Assembly: GCA_030220185.1 (NCBI GenBank)
Contig: JASPKZ010001239.1
Location: 186,001 to 250,000, forward strand
Source of the DNA: Diploptera punctata
Lineage: Eukaryota > Arthropoda > Insecta > Blattodea > Blaberidae
DNA: 64,000 nt
Direction: 5' to 3'
The translations under genes were made by a program, and so were the position numbers. The notes below the pieces were generated by a model, which was not told the origin of the DNA, did no database searches, and saw nothing but the letters and a program-made list of their open reading frames with translations. This document shows, piece by piece, positions 43,906 through 54,483 of the stretch (within the stretch, counting starts at the first letter, position 1; each line of letters opens with the position of its first letter).

Positions 43906-43910
43906 CCAAA

Positions 43911-44085
43911 TGCCACAGATTGTCATTTCGACATTTCTGATGTTCTCTCCTGGCATGGCATACTTGTAACCCATTTCTGAGGGTTGGCCGCCTGGAAGGC
44001 GGAGTTACGCTGCCCCGATGATATGAGAGTTGATGATGATGGCAATAATACGCCAGGAGAGACCTTAAACTAAACTTAAGCTAAT
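43911..44085 (-). mobile_element. SINE-3, 3' part
   Basis: Shares 'ggaaggcggagttac' and 'gatgatatgag' with SINE-3 at 2875-3166. The tRNA head is missing, and SINE-1 follows in the same orientation. Confidence 0.7.
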
Positions 44086-44097
44086 TAGGTGAAAATT

Positions 44098-44286
44098 ATA
44101 TTGATGATAATGATGGCCAGATGGTGTTCGGGGACCGTTTGGGCATTAAAATTTCCTGACATTTATCTTTCAGGTGAGGAAAAAGCCCGAAAAAAACCCA
44201 CCTAAGAAACTTGTCCCAACCGGGGATCCAACTCGAGCCCGCTGCGTGACAAGGCAGCACGCTACCTTGAGACCACAGCGGTGGAC
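44098..44286 (-). mobile_element. SINE-1, 3'-truncated copy (head and body)
   Basis: Minus-strand head from 'gtccaccgctgtgg' through a B-box region and body to the ATC tract. The 3' hairpin region and tail are absent. Confidence 0.78.
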
Positions 44287-44327
44287 GAATTATCAAATTT
44301 CAATCCTATATTTTTTCAATCGTCAAT

Positions 44328-44400
44328 ATAATAATAATAATAATAAATAATAATAATAATAAATAATATAATAATAATAATAAAAATAAAAATAATAATA
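44328..44400. repeat. (ATA)n microsatellite
   Basis: Interrupted ATA/AAT units lying directly downstream (minus strand) of the putative exon stop codon. Confidence 0.9.
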
Positions 44401-44698
44401 CTAATTTGGAGTTCCATTAGTGCTGCTGACTGGACTGCTACCATTAGTAACAGTTAAATCACTAATACTACCATGCTCTGAGTCATCTGATTTGCTAGGG
44501 GAATCACACGAGGCATGTGATGATGATACCATTTCAGAACAATTATCATCGTCCCTCTTGATATATCTATTATTAACTTTTCTTTCCATATTTTCTGAAG
44601 ACGACTCAGCTTTCACTTCAGATTTATTTACCCCATTATTTGATTTAAAATCAATAGATTGATTAAATTTGCTACTCTCCTTCACATATTCTCCAGAT
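44401..44698 (-). CDS. Possible terminal coding exon of an unidentified host gene
   Basis: A minus-strand open frame of about 99 codons ends in TAG at 44401. It is Ser/Asp/Asn-rich with mixed composition unlike simple repeats: 'SGEYVKESSKFNQSIDFK', 'ENMERKVNNRYIKRDDD', 'SSSHASCDSPSKSDDSEHGS' and 'SPVSSTNGTPN' at the end. It matches no LINE, SINE or transposase here. An AG (44699-44700) could be a splice acceptor, but the preceding tract is AT-repeat rather than pyrimidine-rich. The tail of LINE-F lies just upstream. The protein is not recognised. It could also be a 5'-truncated retrocopy. Confidence 0.4.
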
Positions 44699-44714
44699 CT
44701 AATTATTATTATCA

Positions 44715-45560
44715 TCATCATCCATCATCATAGTACATTCACGAATTTAGGCCATTTGTTGACCTGTTTCGGCCTCAAGAGAAACACCATCCAGAAGTCT
44801 TTTGACTGGACGTCCTGGTCTTCTTCTTCCTGCAGGTTGATATCTTAACATTTGTTTGGGTATTCTGTGATCTTCCATTCGATGAACATGTTGTATCCAT
44901 CTTGACTTATAATCAGAAATTTTGTTTCTCTAAGATTCCATGTGTAATTCTTCTAAGATGTCCTTCATTTTTTTGTGGATCTAGTAGTGGTGTATCCTGC
45001 AGTCCTCCGAAGATATCTCATTTCAGCAGATCTAAGTCTCTGTATATCCTTCTGTTTCAACGGTCCATACTTCGCTACCATACAAAGAGTTGGAAGAGCC
45101 AGTGTTTTATACACTTTCAGTCTTGAATGCTTTTGGACTAACTGTGGCTTGAAGATAGATTTATAACCCTAAAATTCTTAAAAATTTAGATATTTTTTGG
45201 CATTTACAAACACCCTTTTCCCTTCTTCATATGAGATAATTGCATCCTAGATATGTAAATTATTCACCTGCTCCAAAATGTTATTGTCCAGTACAATTTT
45301 ACTTCCGAACAGGGGCTACACCTTGAAATGCCATAATTTTTTGTTTTTTCTGTAGATATCTTTAATCCATATTCTTCTGTAATTTTGTTAAGTTCATACG
45401 ACCTTTCTGTAATTATCTTCGGAATTTGCTATATTATTTGGTCATCTGCAAACAATGGGGGGGTTTAATTTTTCCTATTTTCTGATGTTCTTATTCCACA
45501 TTATATGTTTTGTTTCCCAGCAACATATTACCTCCTTGATATAAATTGCAAAAGTGTTGG
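44715..45560 (-). pseudogene. LINE-F reverse transcriptase relic
   Basis: Degraded minus-strand RT. Palm remnant 'PPLFADDQII' is near 45450, then 'LNKITEEYGLKISTEKTK' near 45370, and after several stops pieces of a C-terminal region ('GRPVKRLLDGVSLEAE' near 44780-44800). It ends in a GAT/ATA tail at about 44700-44730. Many frameshifts; old. The FADD sequence differs from LINE-A's YADD, so it is a different family. Confidence 0.7.
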
Positions 45561-45714
45561 GATTATTATTATTATATTATTATTTGTATTATTTTATTAT
45601 TATTATTATTATCATCATCATTATAACAACAATAAAATACTATAATTAGTTAATTTATATGGTAAATGTATCATTAGTGTATATAGTAAATCTATTTTTG
45701 TTTTCATAGTACAA

Positions 45715-46030
45715 ATATATCCTCAACGGTGTCCAACTCATTGTCGGGTCGAGGGATGAGATGAGCCCCATACTTAGAGGTCTGTGAATTACAAGGGTCC
45801 GGCCTACCTCGGCTGACGCACCATCACGGGGACAGATGAATAAATTAAACGAAATAGATGAGATGAGTATGGAGAAATGGTGGAATGAAATTGTGACAGG
45901 GAAAACGGGAGAAAACCCCGAGAAAAAACTTGTCCAAGCTCTGTTTCGTCCACCACGATATCCACTTGATCTCGGGACCGCATCGGTGAGAGGCGAGCGT
46001 CAAACCGCATGCGCCATGGAGCCGCCTTGT
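45715..46030 (-). mobile_element. SINE-6 (tRNA-derived)
   Basis: Perfect 10-bp target duplication catagtacaa (45705-45714 and 46031-46040). The minus-strand head is tRNA-like ('ggcggctccatggcgcatg'), the body has 'ggtggacgaaacagagc' and 'ctcatctcatc', and the end is near 'gttgaggatat'. Confidence 0.82.
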
Positions 46031-46301
46031 CATAGTACAACGTAACTTAACGTAAACTGTAATAATTGTTTTGTATTTATGTACAGTCGCGGAAGTGGAG
46101 TCTGGTTATGCAACACATAAGGGAGGAGGAGAGGCTTTGTTTACAATACACAAGCCAAACCGTACGTACTCACACGTGTAGTTTATATATTGTACGTAAT
46201 AAATCCTATATTCTGATTAAGTGAAATCAAAGTCTATATTCTTAACTCTGTCCAGAGTAAATAAAACATTATTAAAACTCCAATCGTTAACACATCCTGG
46301 A

Positions 46302-46760
46302 TAATCCTTCTTCTACTACTACAAGGTTTGGCTATGCAGCCTGTTCGGCCCGGGGGAAAAGTTTAAAAGTGAGTCCCATCTTCTACGTGGTCGGCCAACA
46401 TCTCTTGTTCCTCTGGGATTATACATGAAGGCTCTTTTTGGTATGTTCTTCGTTGTTCATCTCATTAGGGTTCTGTCCCTTTCTTATTATTTGCGCTGCT
46501 TTTATCTTCAATTTTATATATAGTTAATTCTTCTCTCGTATAGTTTCGTTCCTTTTCTATCCGCTCTTGTGCAGCCTTTCACATTACGTAAAAACAGCAT
46601 TTCCGCCAGTCTGTATCCTGCTTTTATCCCCTTGATTTCATTATCCAATTTTCAGTTCCATACACAACAAAGGAACAGCCATTGTTTTATATAATTTAAG
46701 TTTCGTATCTTTCCTTGTTTTTCCTTCCCGACCTAAGGTTCTTTTTATGGTTCCACAAAT
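46302..46760 (-). pseudogene. LINE-E relic
   Basis: Minus strand matches LINE-E at 23882-24257: 'ctattattt..aaagcag', 'gaatgctgtttttacg'-like sequence, 'gatgttggccgaccacg', hairpin AGGCT-GCAT-AGCC and a GTAGTAGAAGAAG tail. Several stops. Confidence 0.72.
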
Positions 46761-46815
46761 AGCTGAAGTTTATTTACTTTATTTTCTATATACCATCCTG
46801 GATATAATAGCCTAA

Positions 46816-47139
46816 TTAAAATAAATATCCTCAACTCGTGTCCAACTCAGGATCGGGTCGAGGAATGAGATGAGATGAATTTCCTTATATAGAGGTCTGT
46901 GAATGACAAGGGTGCCGGCCGATCACGCCTGACGCACCATCACAGGGGCAGATGAACGAAATGGATGAGATGAATATGGAAAAATGGTGGAGTGATATTG
47001 TGGCAGTGAAAACGGGAGAAACCCCGAGAAAAACCTGCCCAAGCTCCGTTTCGTCCACCACGAAACCCACATGGAGTGATCGAGGCTGGATTTCGGGACC
47101 CCAGTGGTGAGAGACCGCTTGCGTCACGGAGCCGCCTAG
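46816..47139 (-). mobile_element. SINE-6 (tRNA-derived)
   Basis: 8-bp target duplication tagcctaa (46808-46815 and 47140-47147). Body matches the 45715 copy, and the head region ('tcaccactggggtcccg') is better preserved. Confidence 0.8.
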
Positions 47140-47235
47140 TAGCCTAAATACTTTCTGCAAAAAAGTCGGTGCATTTTTCTCTGTCCGCGAGAAACGATTG
47201 GAGTTGTAAACAAAATGACAACTAAACAAGTTCTA

Positions 47236-48733
47236 CAGGGTGTCTCTAAAGTCATTATCCGTTTCAACGAAGGAAGGCAAGTCAATGTTATTGTGAAGTT
47301 TTACGCATATTCTACTGCCTTTCTACATGACCGCCACCTAGGTCAAAATACATAGCTACTACATCTTCAACTGTGAAACGAAATGCAGACCTTAACATTT
47401 AAACCGGTAAAAAGCCTGCTGATTCTGTGATACGATTCCGTAAATCAAGCAGACGTGACAAGGGCGTTTTCGTAGAGTGAAACATAGAATTTTCCGCACT
47501 GTATTGCGAGGGACATTCAATTCCGTACTGAGGCTCGAGTTTATGCGTTCGGACTATTACTGGCAATTTGAACCTGCTGCACTGTTTCTGTTGGTACGCG
47601 TATTCGTCCATGACATGCCTCATCACTAGGGCTCGGAAGTTGAGGACCTATAAAATGCCTATAAAATGTCTTTAAAAAGACCTAAAGCTATTCTAAAAAG
47701 ACCTAAAACTGGAATAAGGACATAAAAAGTGTTGCAGTTGCTAATGAGTGGATAAAGACAACCTTGCTACCTTAACAAAGTGTTAACTTCTTAGAAAATT
47801 TGAAGTCTAAATACAATATTTCAGGCGGTCAGTAAGCTGATGGTTGAAAATAACGGGATATTTTGTGAGGTTTCAGTAGTTTCTCGAAGAACAAGGTGCC
47901 TGGAATGTGAAAAGTCCCTAGAAAATAAAACTAGATAGTATTTTTAAAATAAGTTGGAATTGAGACTATTGTATATCTGGCTTAACTTGGCAAAGAGAGA
48001 GATGGAGATACAGGGGTAGATCCTTGACCGCTTTCACCCAGTAACAAAATAAAGAACTCACCCTATTGTCAGTTTTCGTCTTCCTCCTTTCCTCTATTAA
48101 CATCTGGTGAAGAAAAACTGAAACACTGGTACGTGCGAGTGAGAGAGGCGAGAACAGCTGTCTCCTTCTACAAATTTCTTGCAAAGTTAAACCAGACGAA
48201 CTATAGACTCTGCGGATTTTTGAATTGCACAAATTGTATAAATGTAGTCAAAAGAAGGTAAAGTTGCAAAAAAAAAAAAACGGCCGTTAAGATCTAAGAA
48301 AAGGCTAAAAAAAGGGGGGGGCAATATGCCAAAAAAGGTCGAAAAAGACAAAATGGACAAATAAAACACCATATTCTGGCCTATAATAACCCAAAATGTA
48401 ATATATATTACGTTGGGTTTCCTCGTCAGACATAAAATAAAGATGTACTTTCCTCAACTTCTGAGCTACTCATTACACACACTGCCGCTAACGCTTAAAT
48501 TTTGTTTAAAAAGCAGACGAAGGGTGTGCATTTTTTTGAGGTTGGTTTCGGAAATTTATGGGCAAATTCAGCTCTGGCGATCTCCATATGACAATCCACC
48601 GTTTTCTCGTGAACAAACAATGGCAAACCCATTCCTTCCGTGCTACCAAGATTGCCCTAAGCTGACAAATGAATGCAAATAAAAAAAAGTAGTTTTTTCA
48701 TGGAAATGGCTAGTGACTTTATAAAACACCCTA
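47236..48733 (-). mobile_element. Damaged Tc1/mariner-type element, about 1.5 kb
   Basis: The left end cagggtgtctctaaagtca and right end reading on the other strand 'agggtgttttataaagtca' form about 30-bp inverted repeats. TA flanks both (47234-47235 and 48734-48735). On the minus strand 47270-47630 recalls a transposase C-terminus ('PLSRLLDLRNRITESAGF', then after a stop 'MLRSAFRFTVEDVVAM' and 'GGGHVE'). 47633-48400 has no recognised content and may be another insertion, possibly starting at 'cactagggctcgg'. Confidence 0.65.
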
Positions 48734-48739
48734 TAGTGT

Positions 48740-49215
48740 TGGACCCATGTCTTTCCTGCCGACAAAAGCCACGAAAATAAGAAGATGGAGGGAATTAACA
48801 TGCAAGTCTACCACGAGCAATTGTTATCTGATATTAGAAGTATCCTTCACAGTCCAGCGCTCCCATTCTGGTTTCGACGCGTATTTATTAATAGATGGTC
48901 TCTGATTGTGACGAACACGCTGCTGCCATCTTACAGCCACAACCAAAATCATGCAACAGGTCCCCTAATTAAAATTATAGTTCTCATAACATATTTATAT
49001 TGTGTTTCTAATAAATGACTAAGAGAACATTTAAGGCTCGAAGAAAAGATCGAAGTCGAGTTGTTCCGTTCGCCGACTGTTTGACAGTTCTATATACCAG
49101 AAAAATTAATTTTGGATGCCCAAATTTTGTGCTTTATTGGAATGTACAGAGTAGGGTCAAGGATCTATATCGCCTATACTGATCGCCATATTTTGGTTTA
49201 CTCTTGCTCAATAAT
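48740..49215. other. No gene recognised
   Basis: A 77-codon frame (48785-49018) has no known motif. No repeat partner was found. Confidence 0.4.
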
Positions 49216-49220
49216 ATTAC

Positions 49221-49322
49221 AGATACGATTATAGCTGAATGTAAACAAGTGTAGAGATACGATTATAGCTGAATGTAAACAAGTGTAGAGATACGATTAT
49301 AGCTGAATGTAAACAAGTGTAT
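49221..49322. repeat. Minisatellite, three 34-bp units
   Basis: Units begin at 49221, 49255 and 49289 with 'agatacgattatagctgaat'. Confidence 0.95.
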
Positions 49323-49329
49323 AAACAAA

Positions 49330-49800
49330 GAGGACCGATAAACATAACTATTTAATGTAAACAGAGATTCTGCGCGCTGGGCCCGTGTTTTTACGCAGAC
49401 TTGCTTCATTTCGTAGACAACTGCTAGTATATAATAAACAATACTTTGACCTATACTTTATTGTACTTAGTGAGGTATATAACGAAACCATGAGAGAGGA
49501 GATTATAGGAGTTTAAATACTTAATGCTTGCAATAAATAATTAATCACAATGATTAACTAAAATGAATGAGATTTAATTAAATTAGTCATAAGTTAAATT
49601 AACAAAATAGCGGCAATACTGAAAAATTATTGCAACAATGATGAAGGTTAACATAATAAGTTTCTCCTTTAACAATAATAATTAGGTCTTTCATACTAGA
49701 CAACATTTGAACTATATACACTCAAACAAAAACGATATTTAACTCTTAGTTCCTTAAACATGATTAACAAAATCTTAAAGTAATGGCCACATCGCCATAA
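49330..49800. other. AT-rich stretch, no gene seen
   Basis: Nothing recognised. Confidence 0.45.
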
Positions 49801-50070
49801 TTAAAGAGTTCCACTGTAGGAGAAAGTTTCTTCCTTTCTCAGGAAGACTTCCAGTCTAAAACGAAGCCAGTCCCGGCTGCTTCCACCGAAGCCAGAATCT
49901 GTCTGCTTAACGTTTCGTGTCGCCGGGAACGGACCTCCTCTTTCGCGCAGTACGTGCGCGCAGAGGAGAGTGGGAAAAAGGTGAGTTCGGAAACTAGCGG
50001 ATACAAAGGAGAAAGGATCGGGGAAACACAGACGTAACAAGTCTCCAAAGACATAGGGGCAACACAAAAG
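49801..50070. other. GC-richer block of unknown nature
   Basis: Stands out from AT-rich surroundings, with CpG-containing runs such as 'cgcgcagtacgtgcgcgcag'. Two overlapping minus-strand frames (49801-50067 and 49839-50054) have no known motif. It might be an LTR piece, a promoter region or an exon. Confidence 0.3.
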
Positions 50071-50269
50071 TTAAAAAATTACGCGTACACAGTACAGGAA
50101 ATTCCAAAAACCTCAAATTATTAAATTAATTAAAAGCTATTCAATTTATTTCTAATAATTTTAGACCTTAGCCTTCATTTGACCTATTTAACAATTTAAA
50201 ATAATACAAGAATTATCAGCGAGATCGTATAGACATAAGACTTTGATGGATGATGAAGAAGAAAATCAT

Positions 50270-50412
50270 TCAAGATATGATCATATGCACGGTGATTTGA
50301 ATATTAATCGATTTACTTTTCTTCTCCTCTTATTTGTAATATACATATTATTTCTAAATATTAGTCCAAGTATGATTACAATTTTAATTGGATGGGATAG
50401 AATAGGTTTTCC
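50270..50412 (+). pseudogene. Nuclear copy of mitochondrial ND5 (NUMT), fragment
   Basis: In one continuous frame it reads 'DLNINRFTFLLLLFV', then 'NISPSMITILIGWD', closely resembling the part of insect NADH dehydrogenase subunit 5 that contains NINRF and the conserved GWDGLG. In the genuine gene this is a membrane helix segment of respiratory complex I. Homology appears to start near 'RYDHMHGD' and fade after 'GWDRIGF', followed by a stop in 'YM*'. Nuclear AT-rich context on both sides and the short length point to an old mitochondrial fragment. Chance similarity in AT-rich sequence is possible but unlikely given the motif string. Confidence 0.6.
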
Positions 50413-50649
50413 ATATATGTAGGGGTATCAAGAATTTATGCCAAATTTTAATTTTTCGGATTTTGTAGAATACTTTCATAAATACATTTTTTTTTTCAGC
50501 CATCCACGATACATAAGTAAGGCTTCGGGGTTTCATTTGCATTTGGTTTTGCATATGCGGTTAATACCTACAGAATATTTTCATTGCTGTAAAACTCAGA
50601 TTAACACAGTTTATTAAGTAAAAAAATATGTTTTAATGATTTTGTTAGA

Positions 50650-51165
50650 TTTTTGAAGTTCCCTGTTTAATTAATTACCTTATACGATGGCAAATTAGGC
50701 CGAATTATATTTGTAATTTTATATAGGGCTACTTGGACTTTTTCTGAGGTTACATCATTTCTGCCTATAGTACGTATAGTTTATGCCATGTGTCCCTCAT
50801 GGGAATATGAGTGCTCCCTCAGCGGATGATTCTTGACTAATTTAATTACGCTTATTTCCCTATATATGTCAGTGAGTGACATGTGGTGAGAACGACGCTT
50901 CAATGAGACCCAATTTTATTTTAATTTTGTAGTTACTTATTTAATTAATGACTCTATACGGTGACAAATTAATTATATATGAAAATTTTATATAGGGCTA
51001 TTTGGTGTTTTTCTGCATGGGTGCTCCCGTAGCGGAAGTTTCCTGACTAAGCTAAATTAGTTATGATTATTTTCCTACATGTGTCAGTGGTTAGCTTGAT
51101 GCTTCAGTGAGACATCTAGTAGGGAACTAAGATATTACTTGGATGGTGAAGGGAAAGGAACACAC
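50650..51165 (-). repeat. Diverged tandem duplication containing SINE-5 3' ends
   Basis: Unit 1 (about 50650-50905) and unit 2 (about 50920-51165) share 'ttatatagggcta.ttgg', 'gtgctccc..agcgga' and 'cttcagtgagac' in the same order. The later part of each resembles the SINE-5 3' region at 18777-18905 ('gagacatctagtagg'). Confidence 0.6.
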
Positions 51166-51257
51166 CACTAGATCACCCGAGGTCGAGTTATAATGTAGTT
51201 TGAGGCTTTGAATTTCCTACCCAACGGGTATAATTAATAGTATTATGAAACCATCTT

Positions 51258-51660
51258 TAGTATAAAATAACACAAGATTACGACTTTATACACTTCTTGC
51301 AAGACCAGTGTTCAGATATGCTAGTGAAGCATGGCCAATACAAAAAAGAGATGGGTGTCGAATAACAGCAAATGAGATGTGATTTATGCGCCGTACAGCA
51401 GGCTATACAAAGTGGGACCATAAACGAAATGAGGAAATTATAGAAAAGTTGGAGTAGAACCCATTCTCCATCATCAAATGGAAAGCCCATCTTCAACGAA
51501 TGCCATCTCACAGAACTCCAAAAACCGTGCTTCGTTACTACTGGTTCAAGGCAAAACGATCTCTGGGACTGTCGGGCAAGAAAAAAAGCACTGGGATGGA
51601 AAATTATCTCTGGGAGTCCCAGGCCACATGACCTAATAGCTTGTCACGGATGATGAATTT
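51258..51660 (+). pseudogene. LINE-D-like RT C-terminal relic
   Basis: Reads 'LLARPVFRYASEAWP', a stop, 'FMRRTAGYTKWDHKRNEEI' and 'WKAHLQRMPSHRTPK', ending in hairpin-like AGGCC-ACAT-GACCT and GATGAT. Related to LINE-D but with several stops. Confidence 0.72.
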
Positions 51661-51764
51661 CTTATGGCTTAACGCGAGGAACGAAACACCGTGTTGATGA
51701 TATGGTTTTAAATTGGATAACTGTTCTATTGTTTGAGGATGGAATTTTAAAACAGCAGTAGAAT

Positions 51765-52440
51765 ATTTATAGAACAGTGGTGGAACTCATTGCCCAAATG
51801 ACCAATCATGTTTTCAATGAATTTTGTTTTACAACCAATCACAGTCGTGTTTCATCAAGATATTTATCTACTTCTGCTTATCATATTAAATAAAGCTCCT
51901 CCTTTTTAACAGGTCAGAGCATTATTTTGCAGTGACTGACTCTCGAACAAATACGTTGAATATAGCAAACAATGAATAGATTCCTTCGAACTACACATTT
52001 GATAATTGTATGTTCAATAATTGAGTTTTAAATAATGATTTTACAGAGTTGTTTCCTAAAAAAAATGAATAACCTACAAAGTCGGTTATAATAGGCCCAT
52101 ACAGTTTGATGTGTTTCATTTTTTCTCCACTAAAATTCATTCTTACAATATTTGGATCCTATTTGAAATAAATAATATGATCTAGTTGCAGTAGATGAAC
52201 AAATGCAACTAACCAAACATATCTCATTTGTTTTCAAACATCGCTATTTACATTAAATTTATAAATATTTTAAAATAACTATATTTAAATGTCGATTTGT
52301 GAGTAAACATCTTAATTTTATCCGTTAACTAGTGTTAACAAATACCACTCTTGATTCCCAAATCCTGTAGATAAATTCACGGAGTCACTTCGAATTTATG
52401 GATGATTTGGAAATCAGTCGTGGCATTATGATCAAAACAT
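51765..52440 (-). repeat. Repeat X, inverted and uninterrupted copy
   Basis: Matches the flanks of LINE-A at 19286-19637 and 22408-22660 in reverse orientation and spans the insertion point without interruption. No motif or ends were identified. Confidence 0.7.
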
Positions 52441-52444
52441 TTAT

Positions 52445-52870
52445 CTGTACAGACTTCATATTGTCGAATGCTCGGAAGCATGAGGTATGTATCCTACACA
52501 TCCCAGCACACCACACTAAAGTAATTTTGACCTTTCAGGCAAATTTTGGCGATCTGAATATTGTTTAGGACACTTTCTAATTTATTACACTTCGAAAGGT
52601 TCCCTTGTAATCATGCGAATTTGTGTGTGTATGTGGAGGGGGGGTTATCAGAAGAAATGTCTTAAAATGACCTGAAAGATTCCAGCATCTCAGACTGAAA
52701 TGTCTTGATATTTATTCTATCGGAAATGCAGTTTATTATTTGGACATGCTTAAACATCTTGAGTTATATTGCGTTTGAAGCTCTTTAAGGCGTGTGTAAA
52801 TAGGTGTGGATATCTGTAGTCATGTGTTTTGTATAATTATGTTCACTGTTGTCTGGAAATGCATTACAGG
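52445..52870. other. No gene seen
   Basis: Nothing recognised; a short G-rich patch near 52636. Confidence 0.45.
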
Positions 52871-53057
52871 TACTCTTGTCGTCCCAACTTCTCTCAAAAA
52901 ACATGAAACAGAAAATGTATTTTTTTGTACACCGTGTCCATAGAAACACTTCCCGGTTATAAACAGGTATAGCGTCGCTGTCAGTTGTTGGATTTACATG
53001 AATCTGATGTCATTAGAAAGAGAAACTCAAACAGTTTAGTACCTACCTCAAAGACAC

Positions 53058-53375
53058 TCAATGTGTAGAACGTAGCATCTTCCAAACAGTGGATTTAGGA
53101 ATTTTTAATTCTTGGCTAGTCTTTCGCAGAGATTTTCGAGGACTACGTAGAAATGCCTTCCGCACATTTTCCACAATTTCCACATTGACAGGCCGTTTCC
53201 CTGAATGGGTTTTCCTCTTATCACATACGCATCCATCCTCAACAAACTGTCTGTACCATTTCAGAATCGTTTTGTTACAATGTGTCTCATGTTGGAAATT
53301 CCGTCTAAAATCACGCTGAACACTTCCTTTCAATACACACCAACTACGCTCTCTATGTTCCTGTGAGTTTGCCAT
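53058..53375 (-). CDS. Transposase N-terminal DNA-binding domain (105 aa), truncated
   Basis: Open frame holding the helix-turn-helix part only: 'GSVQRDFRRNFQHETHC' near residue 17, 'TILKWYRQFVEDGCVCDKRK' near 36, 'IVENVRKAFLRSPRKSLRK' near 71, and 'ELKIPKSTVWKMLRSTH' at the end. It parallels the N-terminus of the transposase at 39527-40405. The whole DDE catalytic part is deleted, so it could at most bind the element's inverted repeats. The start is a plausible native Met. Confidence 0.85.
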   Translation of the reverse strand: MANSQEHRERSWCVLKGSVQRDFRRNFQHETHCNKTILKWYRQFVEDGCVCDKRKTHSGKRPVNVEIVENVRKAFLRSPRKSLRKTSQELKIPKSTVWKMLRSTH

Positions 53376-53435
53376 AACACCGTTAATTCACAAAGACTTG
53401 ACAATTATAAAGTTCAGATCATTTGAAACCAAAAC

Positions 53436-53518
53436 TGTGATTGACACATGTGGATGTGAAGGGCCAGCAGCCGGCTGGTAAAAGGGCAACCGCTGAAAAG
53501 TGGAAAGACCCTCAATCG
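53436..53518 (+). mobile_element. SINE-4, extreme 5'-truncated copy (83 bp)
   Basis: Only the last 83 bp of SINE-4, practically identical to 28597-28679, bounded by a perfect 19-bp direct repeat gatcatttgaaaccaaaac (53417-53435 and 53519-53537). It is nested in the transposon above. Confidence 0.93.
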
Positions 53519-53741
53519 GATCATTTGAAACCAAAACAAGAGCAAACGAAACTGCGTCTGTTTCCAATTTTTTTTCTTTCTTCTTGAGCTGTCATATTTT
53601 GCGGGTCAACAATATCAATTGCACACATCCTGAAATTGTTTGAGTTTCTCTTTCTAATGACAGCAGTTCAAGTAAATCCAACAACTGATAGCGACGCTAT
53701 AACTGTTTATAACCGGGAAATGTTTCTGTGGACATTCTGTA

Positions 53742-54343
53742 TGATGCCACCAGGTTGCCTTTTATGATATTTCTGGCTTTCTCTCCTCACATTGACTGAA
53801 TTGTAATCCATTTCTTAGGTTGGGTGACTTGGACACATTACCCCGATGATATGATGTCTTGATAAGTATTAATTATTATGAAGTGTCAGGAGAGTTCTTA
53901 ACCTAAACTAAACTCCACCGCTGACCTCACAACCTCATGTGCTAATCACAAACAATCATCTAGCCAGTGTAGGTGTAACATGTGGTCAGCATATCTAGTC
54001 CCCCAGCCGTTATAGCTGATTTTCTCAACCTGGAGTCGCTACTTATTGTAGCTACCCAAATTCCTCACGATGCTGGATGGGCACCGGTCCCATACTGGCC
54101 GAAATTCCATGAAAATATTTCTTCCCCGTGGAGACTCGAAGCAGTGCAAGTCCCTTAGCTCTGTGCCAAGGCATCTTGCCTTAACCACTCTGCTACGGCA
54201 CGAGACTACTTAACCTAAACTCAACCACATAAATAATAATTCCTTTTAGGAAAAATTCCTATGGTTTGACTGGGAATTGAAACCGGGACCTCATGAACTG
54301 TAGTCAGAAACGCTGACCATTAACCCACGAGACTGGTAAAATT
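53742..54343 (-). mobile_element. SINE-3, split by SINE-4
   Basis: 3' part 53742-53909 ('gccaccaggttgcctttt') and head 54209-54343 (minus-strand B box 'ccggtttcaattccc'). SINE-4 lies between. Confidence 0.82.
53910..54208 (-). mobile_element. SINE-4 inside SINE-3
   Basis: Perfect 13-bp target duplication cttaacctaaact (53897-53909 and 54209-54221). Minus-strand head 'gtgccgtagcagagtggtta'. Confidence 0.9.
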
Positions 54344-54483
54344 GATAATATATAAAACTGTTATTCTCCCAATTATATTATAGGGATTGGAAACATGGAC
54401 TCTTACTTTAAGGGAGGAGTAAAGATTACTAGTATTTGAGAATTAAGTTCTTAGGAAAAATTTCGGATCAAAGAGATATGAAC

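Larger units (their letters stand above)
52930..53739 (-). mobile_element. Tc1/mariner-type element, internally deleted, about 110-bp inverted repeats
   Basis: Arms at 52930-53040 and 53634-53739 match inversely ('ttcccggttataaacag', 'gtcattagaaagagaaactc'). TA flanks both (52928-52929 and 53740-53741). It retains only the DNA-binding end of the transposase gene, so it needs a helper. The right TA lies at the edge of SINE-3. Confidence 0.85.

Noticed and set aside
44328..44400. Polyadenylation signal for the putative exon
   Set aside because: The sequence is a microsatellite, so AATAAA-like words are not informative.
47633..48400. Separate hAT-type element starting cactagggctcgg
   Set aside because: No matching inverted end or 8-bp target repeat could be found by eye.
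48785..49018. 77-codon frame as a gene
   Set aside because: No recognised motif or neighbours supporting coding.
49221..49322. CRISPR-like array of repeats
   Set aside because: Contiguous 34-bp units without spacers.
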